The position numbers and the translations under genes are program-made. Below are positions 46,336 to 58,328 of a stretch of 64,000 nt of DNA, one piece after another. Each line of letters begins with the position of its first letter. Positions within the stretch are counted from its first letter, which is position 1. The DNA is from Cenococcum geophilum 1.58. Its lineage: Eukaryota; Ascomycota; Dothideomycetes; Gloniales; Gloniaceae. Below the pieces are notes generated by a model. That model did not search any database and had not been told where the DNA came from. It saw only the letters and a list, made by a program, of their open reading frames with translations. The stretch is taken from contig KV748253.1 of NCBI GenBank assembly GCA_001692895.1, forward strand, positions 124,001 to 188,000, given 5' to 3'.

Positions 46336-49300
46336 TTCCTAAAAACTATAAATTAAGATTTAGTAATAGTTTCGAATACGCTATAGATGGAATAATGAGG
46401 AAGACCCCGCAAATTATATAAGAACTACTAGAGATACTATTTAAAAAAGACGCTGTTTAGGAATAAGTAGCAGTACTAGAAGAAGAGACCCTAAATATTT
46501 AAAAGGATTCCCTAAGAATAAAAGGAGAATATCTAGTCTAGTATTAGAGATATATAGTAGAGTTAATAGTACGAAGAGGGGTAAAAAGACAGCCTATAAA
46601 GAATTAAAATTTTTAAGAAATTATAAAGCATCTATAGAAACACTATTGGCTTATTATATATAGGGACTATAGTAGTATACTGCTTCTATATAGACTATTA
46701 CTAAAGCTTAAAGTAAAAGTATCCCCAAAATATAAAGTTAATTTTTAGAACTAGACTATTATAAAGGCATTAGAGAGGTACTATATAAGGCTATTCTATA
46801 AGAAGGAAAAAATAAGATAATAGCTTAAATACTAAAAGTAGTAATAGGAGCCTCCTCTTCCATCTTAACGTTATTATTAGCACTCTTATCCCTAGAAGGA
46901 TTAGCACTCTTACTAATATTCTTCTTAGTATAATAGGAACTAGATAAATTACTATGGGCAAAGGACTAGCAAGAAGGACATTATCTCTACTTTTATTCCT
47001 GTTTTTAGTATTATCCCTAGGTTCTAAATTAGTATCTAAATAGAGATTAGAAAGCTATTAGCTAAAGAATTAGTACGGTTCCTAAACGTATTACTAGAGA
47101 AACTAACCTAGTTAAAAAAGCCCACGTAAGAGTATAAATATTATTATTTATAAGAGTAAGCTACTTGCAGATATACTCCTGGATATTATATATCTAAGAT
47201 CGCTATATTTCCATAACAGTAAAAACCATTATTAAATTAAAAAGTCCATAAGTAATAGAAGATACCTTCTATTCCTATCCGTTACTATTTAAATATAGGC
47301 GGAAATCCTAAATAGCGCGCTAAAGCTTATAACTCTTATATATATATGGCAGGGATTTAATATAATTAGCGAAGTTTAAAATAGAATAAAATAGAAAATA
47401 CTAGAAAATAGGTCTTTCTATAGCTACAATAATAGAAATACTTAGATTTATTTTTGCCGGAGCGCGGTATCTTATAGGCGTAGGGCGGGTTTAGCGTAAG
47501 GGCGTAAACGTAACAACGGTAGTACTTTAGAGATACTACTATAGGAGTAATAGAAGTAGTCTAAGGCGCTATTAAAAAAGGAATAATACCGCCGCTGGTT
47601 TAGGGACGCGTAGTATAACCACAAGCTATTATAAGAAAATACTATAGAAAGTTAATATTATTATAAAGGATAAAATGGGGATCCTATTACTTATAAATAT
47701 ATCGCAAGAAGAAAACAGAGTGGCGGTAAAAGAATAGCTAGAGATATAAAAGCTAAAAGACGAGATAAATAGTGTTGTTAATAGAATGACGTATAAGAGA
47801 CAACGGCTTATAAACAGGAAGAAATTAAAGAAAAGGTATTATTATTAAAACCCAATTTAGGTAAATAGGATAGTGGTTAGTTAACGCGTTATACTAAATA
47901 AGCTCCTATGATTAAAAAGGTAAATCCCACTAAAATTATTATTATTATTATTATTAAAATTCTATTATAAAAGCATTATAAAGAGCTAGGGTAGAAGAAG
48001 AGTAGAGAAATAAAAGATAAAGTAAGGTTCTACGTTAGTAAAGAGCTAGCGATAAGCCGTATTATAGAGTATCTTTTTACTAATAAGTTTCCCCTAAAAT
48101 AAGGGGTTTCCTTAGTAGTTTTAGTTAGAATCCTATAAAGCTTATTAAAGGCAAAGTCTTAAAGGACTAAAACCCTTAAAGGGAAGGTAATTATAATAGG
48201 CTCCCCTAGGAGGTATATATTAGATAAGACAGTAGGAGGTTTTATCTATATTCCATTTATATCCTAGAAAAGACACCATTAGATAAACAAGGAGTAAAAG
48301 GTTTTACTAGTGCCTTAGAAGGATTATATAGGGAGCTAGTTCTCCTCTAGAGAAGAACTAGCAATTAGTCTTTAAATAGAAGAGGTTAGAAAGTATTTAT
48401 CCTTTAATATATAAAGCCTATTCCATTCTTAACTTACCTTTTACTTACCTATAACTTCCACGCTACGCTATTAATTAGATAATTATGCATTTTAGTTAAA
48501 CTGGCCTCTTACAACTTAACAATATATTTTTATTATTTATTTATTACTTAACGTCTAATTTAGATATCTATTAGGCTTACGCGGACTATATCTTACATAT
48601 ATAGGGAGAAAACTCTATAATAAAACCCTGTATCCTATCTCTCTGCCTATAGGTCCCGCCTACCTATAAGTTACCTATAAGTCGCCTACGAGTCAGTATT
48701 AAAAAATAACGTTATAAACGTTTTATATAATTATATTATAGCTAAAGATACTATTATAAAGTAACCCTCCTATTTATTTGGCGGTAAGGCTACGCTAACT
48801 ATATAGTATAGAACTACTAGGTTTAGAAATATATATACTAAAAACTAACTAATTAATGTCTTAACTAAACCTAATAGCCTAAGGGTAAATAGGGGAGTAT
48901 ATTGCAGGACTACCCCATAATACCTTATATACGCCTACTTATTTCCAATACTAAATTCTACTAGATTTTACTAGGACTATAACTATAATACCTTATACGC
49001 GCCTACCTATTTCTATTACTAAGGTACTAGTTATTTAATATCTGTATTTCTACTAAACTTTACTAAATCCGCTAAATTCTACTAAATTCTACTAAAACCG
49101 AAATAGTGTATAGTACGTACCTATTAACCTAGTAATTAGGTTAACAATATATATATATCCTATCTTCCTATTACTTCTATATTTAAAGTAAAAGCCTAGC
49201 TTAATACGTTATTCTTATTTAGGGGACCCTAGTAGGGCGTACTTTAGGGTCTTAGAGTTAATATCTATAGCCTTAGGGTACTTAGGCTAAGGAGATAACT

Positions 49301-49457
49301 TAATAAGGACTTATAGGGCTGTTATATTATATTAAGGAGCGGGTTTTAGTATTAGACGTAGTATATTATTATACCGTTTATAAATAATATTTATATAGAT
49401 ATTAAGGGCTCCTGGTAGGTCTATACCTATTAAGGGGATTTTAGTTTAGGGCTTAGG
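46336..49457. other. AT-rich mutated repeat DNA, unassigned
   Basis: No domain was recognised on either strand. Probably the 3' part of Gypsy-F and the interior of another element. A direct repeat around ataataccttatacgcgcctacc occurs near 48930 and 48985. CTAAATTCTACT-type repeats lie around 48950-49090. Confidence 0.4.
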
Positions 49458-49630
49458 TGTCACGGATTCCGACCGTAGCACCGCCAAGGGCTCGCCTAGG
49501 CGAGCCTTGGCACCCACAGTATATAGAGCCACGGTGCCTTCGCACCTCTTTGCACCTTCGTGTAATATCCTGTCGTGTACCTAGTCAATACTACGACTTC
49601 TCAGAGCCTCCTTGACCTCGTCTCGTGACA
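49458..49630. repeat. Solo LTR-like unit with central palindrome
   Basis: 173 bp, TGTCACGGATTCC to TCGTCTCGTGACA. Flanked by TAGG on both sides (49454-49457 and 49631-49634; a 5-bp version has one mismatch). Contains the perfect 18-bp palindrome ggctcgcctaggcgagcc. GC-rich and little mutated. Termini resemble those of the solo LTR at 45773-46020. Confidence 0.65.
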
Positions 49631-49953
49631 TAGGGACTTAATAAGGCTGTTAATTAGTGCGGAGTTATTCTAGCCTATTTCCTCTTTATAGCGGTTAAAT
49701 TTAGAGAAGTATACTAGAAAACTTTTCTTTTCTTAAGCTATATAGTTTATCTTCCTTTTAAGCAGTAGCTTAGTGGTTTAAGTTACTATATATAGCTTTA
49801 AGAAGTATAACTAGGCTTTATACTAAGGTTAGCTACTTTTCCTCCTAGTTAACTTAGGGCGTAGTTAGCTTTAGTTAGGTAGCGATTAGTATTACTAGTT
49901 AGCTTATTTTAAGCCGGCTTAAAAATAACTAAAGCTCTTATTTATTTACTAAT
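49631..49953. other. AT-rich DNA between solo LTR and Copia-G, unassigned
   Basis: No clear domain. Presumably one side of the element entered by Copia-G, with the other side at 56062-56553. Confidence 0.35.
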
Positions 49954-50153
49954 TGTTAGAAATAAAGGCAAATGGTCACCATATAAGGCATATTGCCGTC
50001 ACATATAGCAAGTTACCATCACGTGCCGCCGCGGCACTAGCGTAGTAAGGAACCTTAAGTTCCTCACCCCTTTCTTCAAGAAGAAAAGAAGAATAATAAT
50101 TATTATACTATCTACGAACCGTAGCTACGTAATATCCCCTTATGTAACCAACA
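49954..50153 (+). repeat. 5' LTR of Copia-G
   Basis: 200 bp, TGTTAGAAATAAAGG to GTAACCAACA. Contains cgccgcggcactagcgt and a purine-rich tcttcaagaagaaaagaaga block. Nearly identical to 55862-56061 apart from C/T and G/A differences. Confidence 0.9.
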
Positions 50154-50453
50154 CTAATTAGTAGTTAACTTTACTATTATACCACAGAACAGCTAGGTAT
50201 TCTACTAAAAAGAGATAAGCTACTATACTAGTACTACTCGTGCTAGAGGAAGCTATCTTTTAAGGTTAGAACTAGTCCTAAACCTTAAATAGAACTCTTC
50301 TACAAATCTAAGGATCTAAAGGCTAGAACTGGTCCTAAGCCTTTCTAAGATTATAAATTCTTGCGTCTATTACGCAAAATAACACGCTTTATAAGTCTTT
50401 ATAATTTAAGGCTAGAACTAGTCCTAAGCCCTATAACCGCAAATATATATTAT

Positions 50454-50552
50454 AAACGCGTACTAAATAATAAACGCGTACTAAATAATAAACGCGTACT
50501 AAATAATAAACGCGTACTAAATAATAAATGCGTACTAAATAATAAATATATA
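50454..50552 (+). repeat. 18-bp tandem repeat in Copia-G leader
   Basis: About five to six units of gcgtactaaataataaac. The preceding leader also contains three spaced copies of ggctagaactagtcctaagc-like sequence (near 50255, 50320 and 50411). The 75-aa frame across them (LNNKRV repeats) is a repeat artefact. Confidence 0.85.
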
Positions 50553-53500
50553 TTACAAACGCGTACTAAACAACAATCCCTACACTAATAATACTTCCCT
50601 CCCTCTAAAAACATGGCTACGCCTACCTTAAATAACTAGAAAGACTTTTTACCACTAGGGGTAGCTAAGCACGCAAAACTTATTAATAAAGATTAGGACG
50701 AATTCACCTTTAATATAATAACTTATACCGTAAAACAAGTTAACAGCTTTCTCCTATACTATATTATATTCTACCAAAATAGATACTACGCCAACTTACA
50801 ACTATAGGAGTATTTTAGGGAGAATTTTATAGGATGGACTGCTAATACCTAGGCACTTAGTAACGTTAATATTATTTAGGACTTTTAAGACTTCCTCTAT
50901 AGAAATAGGGTATACGTTACTAAAAACGGTAACCTAATTACTAGCAATATTTAGGCCGTTATTACTAGTATAGAAGAACCAATATAGACAGAAGCTAAGA
51001 TTATACGTTAACTACAGAAACCTAAAAATAATCTATATTCTTTAGAAGGCAACTTTAATTCGTATTAAAACCCTTAGAACGCTAACCCCCTACCTAAAGC
51101 TGCTCTTCCACCTAGAGGTACTTTCCTACTTAGAGTTACTCCACCTCTACCTCCTCTACTCTAGCTAACTAGTAAGCCTTTACTATAAGAAGTTATAAAT
51201 CTAATAAAGGTATATTTAGACAAAGAGAAGAAGTTTAAAGGAAAACTATATAATATACTTAAAGCAAAACTATAGGTCTTTTATAACTNTTNTAATAANG
51301 TTANAATTTAACGCCACTAGTACTATTACGCTTTCTCTATTATATTAAAGGGACGGGCGGCAATATTTTATTATAACTATATTATAGGTAAAAACTATAA
51401 CTTTAATATAATGCTTTAGCTTACTAGAGCCCACTTTAAAACTAATAAGAATTATTAACTTTATATATTTAAATGGCGGGAGATTATATTCTAAAGAGTT
51501 ATTACTTCTAACCTAATAAAGACTTATTTAGAGTACCTTTAACTACTTTTTAATAAACTCTAGAAAATCTAATATAGCCTTACCAAAACTTACCAAAATA
51601 AGAACAGCCTAAGGGACTAGGTTATCTTAGTATACTATAGCGTTCCTAAGTATAACTTAGCGCTATATAAACCTGCGGATATATTTAAAGGAGTATATAC
51701 TAAGCTACGCTCTGCTATAGGTACTATAATATAAATATAAGAATTTTAATAGTTTTATACTAAAAACTCTACCTAACTAAGTATTTTTAACTAATACGAT
51801 TATAACTAGACTAATTAAATATATAGTGGCCGCGGTAGGGAATATAAAAGAGGGTATAATTAATATTAACTATAAGGTAATTATGGAGGTCCTTATAGAG
51901 GTTTATTTTAAAGTAATCGCTAGAAGAAGTGCTACGTTTATAAGAAACTAAATTGCTAGTTAATTAGACACTCCCTTAATAAGCAAAAAGAGGTATATAA
52001 TAAGTTCCATTAGAGTATAAGAAACGTTAGAAATTATAAGATTACTATAGCCTACTTCTAAAGCTTTCTAGTTTAATATAAAGGCGTAGAAGACCTTAAG
52101 GGTAAGGTTAATAAGACTGAATAGCTCCTTATAGATATAGAAATTAAGAACTACTTACCTAACCAATACTTTACTAAGTATAGTGAGGTAAATAGTATAT
52201 AAACTGTTGCTATCCTTAATAACTAATCTACGCTCCATTCTATTATAAAGTTAGATATCTTTAACGAGCTAAAGGAGAGCTCCGCGTTTTCCTTTAATAA
52301 TAGATATTTAGCAAATATCTTTTATAGTATTATACCGGATACTAGAGCCGTAGAAGTATCTATAGTAAGAGAACCTTAAATTTAAGCCCTTTAGCAGCTT
52401 AATAGCTCTGTTTAGATTAACTATTTAACAGCAGGCCAATATACAATTCGTTTTAGCAAAGGTACTATAATCTCTTTTAGTATAATTAGGGTTTAAACCC
52501 CCTTAGGGTATATTAGTTTTTATATTATTCCTATAAACACCCTATTTCTATTTTATATTAAAGATATAGATAAATTAGGCGTTAAGCTTAATAACCTTAA
52601 GAATATACTTATCTAAGGAGATAATTGGGTGCCCGTTATACGCAAGTAGGGTTACCCCTAGTTACTCCTTTATTAACTAGAAAAGAGTNTTNCTTAAAGC
52701 TACTTAACTAAGTTANAGTTACGCNAANTANACNATNNTTTTAGCCACCTATNCGTTTATTAATTNCTTAGGGTTCTTTAGTAANTAGGCTATAAAGTTA
52801 AGGTTAAGGCAATTAAGCATCTTATAAAGTATTACTATTACTACTAAATAAACCAGAAGTCCCCTAGCCGATTTAAGTTTACCCTTAAGGATAACTACGA
52901 CTTTAACTTCTATATTATTATTAACGTTATATATCTTAGCGGCAAGCTAGTGCTCTAAGTTATTAACTTTTTAACCTTCTTCTAAGCCGCGCGTTTCTTA
53001 AAAGATATATTAGCTAGAAACGCATAGGAGACCCTTTAGTTATACTAAATTAATATCTATTTAGGACCCCCTAATTAAATCGTCCATAATATAGGAAAGA
53101 ACTTTTTATCTATAGAGTTTTAACAATAAATAAAGGTAATGGTAATTAAGGTTAAGGAAGTCCCTATTAAGGCATATAATAGTATTAGAAAAGTAAAATA
53201 ATATTATGCGCCATTACGCCGCGTATATAAGATTATCTCTTTAGAACTAAAGNANNNTAGTAAAGAACTTANCTTATAAATAGCTGNTAAAGCTATTAAT
53301 AATTCCNCTNGCCNNGATANACTTATACCTATATTACTAGTCTTTAGCGCCTACCCTTAAATAACTAATAATTCTCTACTATTTCCCTTTATTATATAAC
53401 GAGCCGAGGCTATTTATAAGGCAATAAAGGAGGTATAACGTCTCTACGCTACACGTTAGGTTAACAATGTACTAGAAATAAGAAATAGCCTAAACACCTT

Positions 53501-55503
53501 AACTACACTTAACCTACTACTTTAGTCTAAGGTCCGCGTATAGCGTAAAAAGGGAGGATAGTTAGGCCTATACTAACTTATTACAATTAATAGTTAAACT
53601 TATACTATTTAGATGCCTTACGGACCTACTTAATTCCATTTAACTGTTATTAAGCCTTATTATAAAAATAATAATTCTAAGCCTTTATAGGATGCCTTAG
53701 AAGATGCCCTAGAAGAGAACCACAATTAATATACTCTAAAAGGCGACTATAATCCCAATATAATTGTAGTAGATGCGCTATAACTATAACGCGGTAGAGG
53801 TCGCCTAAAGGGATCACAAAATTGCTAATATTTTATTAATTTTAAAGAACAATTTATTACCGCTATTAAGAATAGAGTTAAGTTATTAATAGCCTTTTTA
53901 ATAGCTAAGGAGAAGGCTAACTTTAAACTCGTAAAATAGCTCCAAAAGGAAGGTTATATTATAACTTTAAGAGCTCCTTTCTAAGTATCCAATAAGTAGG
54001 AGATCAATGGTCTTATTATAAGAGGAGTCTTTAAATTTAANAAGTATNACCCTANTAAGTTNAATANAGTTNNNATCTTTAAGTTAAGAATNGTTAANNA
54101 GATTAANGGTAAAGCTACTAACGCCCTATTTAAGAAATTAAGGCTTATTATCTAAGGTTATAATAATAATAGTAAGGAGGTAATTCTTACGCAATCTTCT
54201 ATAATTTAATGAGCTAGTTAGCGAGTTATTATTACGCTAGCTCCCTCCTTAATAAAGAACAGAATAGCGGTTTATTTATAAGATATTACTTAAGCCTATA
54301 CTTAATTAGAGACGCCCCTTTAGCGCTTAATACTAGCATACCTTTTAGAGCAAATTCGCCACCAGTATCCTAAAGATATGATTATAGTTATGCTTAAGCC
54401 ATTATATAGAATCGCAGAGGTAGGAATTTACTAGTAGGCTACCTATAGCAAGCACTATAAAGAGAAGCTTTTAATAACTACTTTTATATTTAATCCCTAC
54501 TTCCTTATTATAACTACGGGAACCCTATTTAGAATTATTGGTATATAAACTAATAATACAATTATCTTAGGAGACGACCAATTCTTAGCTCTTAAAGAGG
54601 ATAAGCTAGTAAAGGCAAATCTTATAGTAAAGCCAAAGGAAAAGCTTAACTTAATAACACTATTACTCTTTAATAGATATATCCTCTCCCTAAATAAGAA
54701 TTCTATTGCTTTACGCCAGAAGGGTTAAGGCAAGAAGATTAATATTATTAATATTAATTCTCCAACGCAAGGATATGTGGAGTAACGTGCTCGCGAAGCT
54801 TATATTACTTCTATCTATTAACCTAAGGCTTTATTTAATCTCTCTGTTATAGCTTAATACTAAAAACTAACTAAGGATAATGTTCTTACCCTAAATAAGT
54901 GTCTTTTCTAGCAAATAAACCATCTTAATTGGGGACTACTCTATATGCCTATTAATCTTCCTACCGCTAAGCTCTTTATATTTATTAATAAATCGTTTAT
55001 AAATAATAAAGATTTTAGCTCCTAGTTAGGATATAAGATTATTATCGTAAATAAATTTACTAGAGAGAATAATTTTATAATCTATAGCAATCTTATTTAT
55101 TAGAGCTTAATTAAGAGTAAGTACATTACTTAAAGTATTTTAGCGTTAGAGATATATAGAATAGTTAGCGGAGTTAATATAGCAATTACAATTAAAACTA
55201 CCCTAAAGACAATTATAGATTAACTCAAACTTCCTGTTATCCCTATAATTGTATATACTAACTTATATTCCCTTTATAAGTATTTAGTTAAGCTTAGTAC
55301 CATAAAGAAGAAGCGCCTTATAATTAATATTATAGCACTTTAGCAATCCTACGAGCGTTAAGAACTCTTTAAGATTTAATAAATTAATAGCTAAGATAAC
55401 CCAGTAGATATAATAACAAAGGCGAACCTAAATAAGGCACTAGAGACGTTTGTTAATATAAATACTCTACGTATATAAGTTAAAGGTTAGGTTAAAAGAG
55501 AGT

Positions 55504-55586
55504 CCCTAGAAATTTCTTAGTTATATAAGGTCTTAAGATATCTAGGAACTTTAACCGGCGGTTAAAGTTATCTAATTAGTTAGATT
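55504..55586 (+). repeat. Shared 3'-end palindromic segment (in Copia-G)
   Basis: Same 83-bp segment as in Gypsy-B (reverse complement of 14131-14213), with core aactttaaccggcggttaaa followed by gtt. Lies just after the RNase H region and about 280 bp before the 3' LTR. Confidence 0.8.
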
Positions 55587-55861
55587 TTGTAGACCCTAAC
55601 TTAAACTAGCTAATTAGGATTTTCTATTCCCGGGATAGAAAATCGCTATTGGCTCGCTTACCGCTAGCGCCTTAGCGGCCCTACTAATAAGATACCTACC
55701 TATAACTTATAAGTAAGAAAGCACTACGTGTAAAGGGGCAAATTTTAGGACAGCGAGACTTATATTATAATGGCAATAGTAAGTAAGAAGGATTAATTTT
55801 TTATTCCGCTAGTTAAGCGGTATATATATATAAATAGTAACCATAAAAAAAGAGTTACCAG

Positions 55862-56061
55862 TATTAGGAATAAAGGCAAATAGTCACCATATAAGGTATA
55901 TTGCCGTTATATATAGCAAGTTACTATTATATGCCGCCGCGGCACTAGCGTGGTAAGGAACCTTAAGTTCCTCACCCCTTTCTTCAAGAAGAAAAGAAGA
56001 ATAATAATTATTATACTATCTACGAACCGTAGCTACGTGATATCCCCTTATGTAACTAACA
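55862..56061 (+). repeat. 3' LTR of Copia-G
   Basis: 200-bp partner of 49954-50153, followed by the duplication CTAAT. Confidence 0.9.
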
Positions 56062-56553
56062 CTAATAAATACTAAAGAATCTAGTAGTTTGTTAGACTAT
56101 TATAATATAGTAGTAGGTTTAGGGTAGATAATTACTACTAGTTTAGGGCCTATATTCCATATATTAGCCTTTAGGGATAGCGTTTGGTCTTAGGGCCCTA
56201 ATATAGGTATCTTAAGGTTACAGACTTCTTCTTAAAGAGCTTTACTTAATTATTAGTATTAGGCCTTTTATTAAATAAGGGTGTCTATAAACCTACTATA
56301 TACTCTTTAAGTATAGTAAGTATATTGGCTGCTATTATAGAAGCCTAGGGTTTATTCTATATTTTAATAATAGTATAAGTAGTTAAGGTAACGTAGTAGT
56401 ATAGAGTAAGTATAAGTAATAATAATATATAGCGAAGTAGATATTATTATAATACGTATATAAACTATATAATAAAGTTAAGACATTATATAAAGAAAAA
56501 TAGTAAAGAAATAGAAAGAAAGGGTATATATTAATGTAAGGTATATTACCTAG
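56062..56553. other. AT-rich mutated DNA, unassigned
   Basis: Right-hand flank of the Copia-G insertion. No domain recognised; the 61-aa minus-strand frame is Tyr/Leu-rich noise. Confidence 0.35.
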
Positions 56554-57934
56554 TATGACGGCTCGCACAAATTCCTCTAAACCAAAGCTTGTGGATTGCT
56601 ATTTAATAAAGATACTAAGCTAAGGAGAAGGAAAGGGGGTCGCGAGGGCTAGTATTAACAAATAGGTAGCGTAAGTCGCCAAGGCGCTAGCAGTAGACGA
56701 GCCAATAGTAGGCGAGCTAATAGTAAGAAATAGTACTAGACAGTATATAATAATACTAAATAGTATGTAATAGTATAACAGGTAGCAGAATATAGTAGAA
56801 CTTAGTAGGTAACGCGCTCTAGCACTATTATATTACCCCCCCCTTTTAAAAAAGCCTGCCCTTAGGCGTTATCTAAGCTCCTTATTATTGTTTAAATCGT
56901 TATAGTTATCTAACCCTTCTTCCTAGCACTTAATCCAGCTATCTAATTTGCGTAGTAGTCTAGGGAGGTTAGGGTAGGCTAGGTAGAAGTCCTATAGCTT
57001 ATAAGGGGAGTACTTAAAGTTAGATGCGGGATACCATTTTAGGTCTTCGTTGTGGCCTACCTAGCTTATATGGTATTTTAAGACCTTACGGTCCTTTTTA
57101 ACCGCTAGGATTTCTTTAACTTTCTATTTTTTATTCTCTACAATCTAGATTAGTAGTAGGGGGTTATTATATTGCCTAGGTAATAGATTATCTATAGCTT
57201 TTTATAGCCGGTCTGAGAAAAAGATAGGGTAGATCTTTATTAATTCTAGTAGCTTAACCTTAAAAAAGTGTTCTACTTTTTAAAGAATCTTATATAGGCC
57301 AGCTATTTAATAGTCTAGCTTATAGCTTGGCCTCTAGGTTTTCTAATTCTTTATTAATAGCTATACCTTATCTCCTACTTAAAAGTCTACCTCGCAACAA
57401 TGTTAATTTATATTAGACTCCTTTTTCTCTTACACCTTTTTTATAATTGTTTAGGCGGTCTCCTAGGCTCTATATATTCTCTTAGTAAATGCCTAGGCCT
57501 CTTTGCAGCTAAGGCGTTCGCGAGCTATCCCTTATACTAATAAAATGGTTCTCGGAGTTGTGGCACGTACGTTTTCGGCGGTCGGCGTTCTGCCAGAACA
57601 CTAAATATTAGGATATTTTAGTGTTCGCGCGCACGGGCCACACCTCCGAGAACCCTATCGGTGCAAGGGATAGTGGGTTTAGTAGGCCTATTCTAATTAA
57701 AGGACGTATAGGGTGTATACCCGTTAAGCAGTTTAAATAGCGACATCCCTATACTATTATAGGGGAGTATAAGCTGCGCGTAGTCTATTATAGGTAGTAA
57801 TTCTAACTAGTTGTCCTAATAGTAGTCTATAAAGGGGCGTAGTTGCTAGTTAAGATACTAGTTTATAATCTTAATCTAGCCGTCTATCTAAGAGTAGAAT
57901 ATAGTAGAGAGTTTAATTTTAATCCTAAGGATAT
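56554..57934 (-). mobile_element. Gypsy-D: 3' LTR, chromodomain and integrase part, broken
   Basis: Minus strand. An LTR at about 56554-56832 is followed by the complement of a purine tract (ttaccccccccttttaaaaa). A chromodomain is at about 57110-56950 (LKYHIS, NEDLKWYPASNFKYSPYKL) and the integrase C-terminal part at about 57120-57934. An inverted-repeat element (57528-57670) and Gypsy-E (from 57935) are inserted in it. The remainder lies beyond the window. Many breaks. Confidence 0.75.
57528..57670. mobile_element. MITE with TA duplication, 143 bp, full hairpin
   Basis: Termini TCCCTTATACTAATA and the complement of TATCGGTGCAAGGGA, flanked by TA (57526-57527 and 57671-57672). Inner arms ggttctcggagttgtggc and gccacacctccgagaacc pair, and the centre gaacactaaa/tttagtgttc also pairs, so nearly the whole unit folds on itself. 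Same TIR family as 59982-60315. TA duplication points to a Tc1/mariner-type source. Confidence 0.85.
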
Positions 57935-58127
57935 TGTTACGAGGCGGGGGCAGTGGCTATAGAGCGTATATATTTAAGGAGTCTACAAAACGTTGCGCAA
58001 TTAATTGTAAGGGTCGAGGGCGTAAGGAGGTAATATACCTACGCGTAGCTAATATAAGCTATACGCGAGGTGTACGTAAGAGCACGGGGTTCTCCTATGG
58101 AGGCCCCTACGGTAGGGTTCCGTAATA
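57935..58127 (-). repeat. 3' LTR of Gypsy-E
   Basis: 193 bp, TGTTACGAGGCGG to TTCCGTAATA. GC-richer than the internal region. The 63-aa frame across it is incidental. The partner LTR is outside the window. Confidence 0.7.
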
Positions 58128-58273
58128 CTACCCCCCTTCTATAGAGGTGGAGCTTCGGCAACGCTGTGGTTACTATATATATATAAAAGGGACACTTAAG
58201 GTATAGAAAAGAAAAAAGGGGGGTATCGCTAAAGGCTTAAAACAGCGTTATATAATAAGGCTTAGAGTCTAAG

Positions 58274-58328
58274 AATCTAACTAATTAGATAACTTTAACT
58301 ACTAGTTAAAGTTCCTAGACATCTTAAC
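58274..58328 (-). repeat. Shared 3'-end palindromic segment (in Gypsy-E)
   Basis: About 55 bp matching the segments in Gypsy-B and Copia-G (aatctaactaattagataac, then a decayed palindrome, then gttcctagacatctta). Lies about 150 bp inside the 3' LTR. The palindrome is less perfect here. Confidence 0.75.

Larger units (their letters stand above)
49954..56061 (+). mobile_element. Copia-G: Ty1/Copia element with both LTRs, broken
   Basis: 6.1-kb element with 200-bp LTRs (49954-50153 and 55862-56061) and the target duplication CTAAT (49949-49953 and 56062-56066). Parts on the plus strand in Copia order: gag from about 50613, a CCHC-like knuckle near 51930-51985, a protease-like region at about 52250-52560 (TAGQYTIRFSKGT), integrase at about 52800-53330 (SRFKFTLKDNYDFNFYIII), RT at about 53780-54760 (KDMIIVMLKPLYRIAE) and RNase H at about 54950-55450. 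Broken in dozens of places. Scattered N bases suggest ambiguous assembly of similar copies. The 3' tail holds the shared palindromic segment. Confidence 0.9.

Noticed and set aside
57934-58125. 63-aa plus-strand frame, basic and Gly-rich
   Set aside because: Coincides with the LTR of Gypsy-E.
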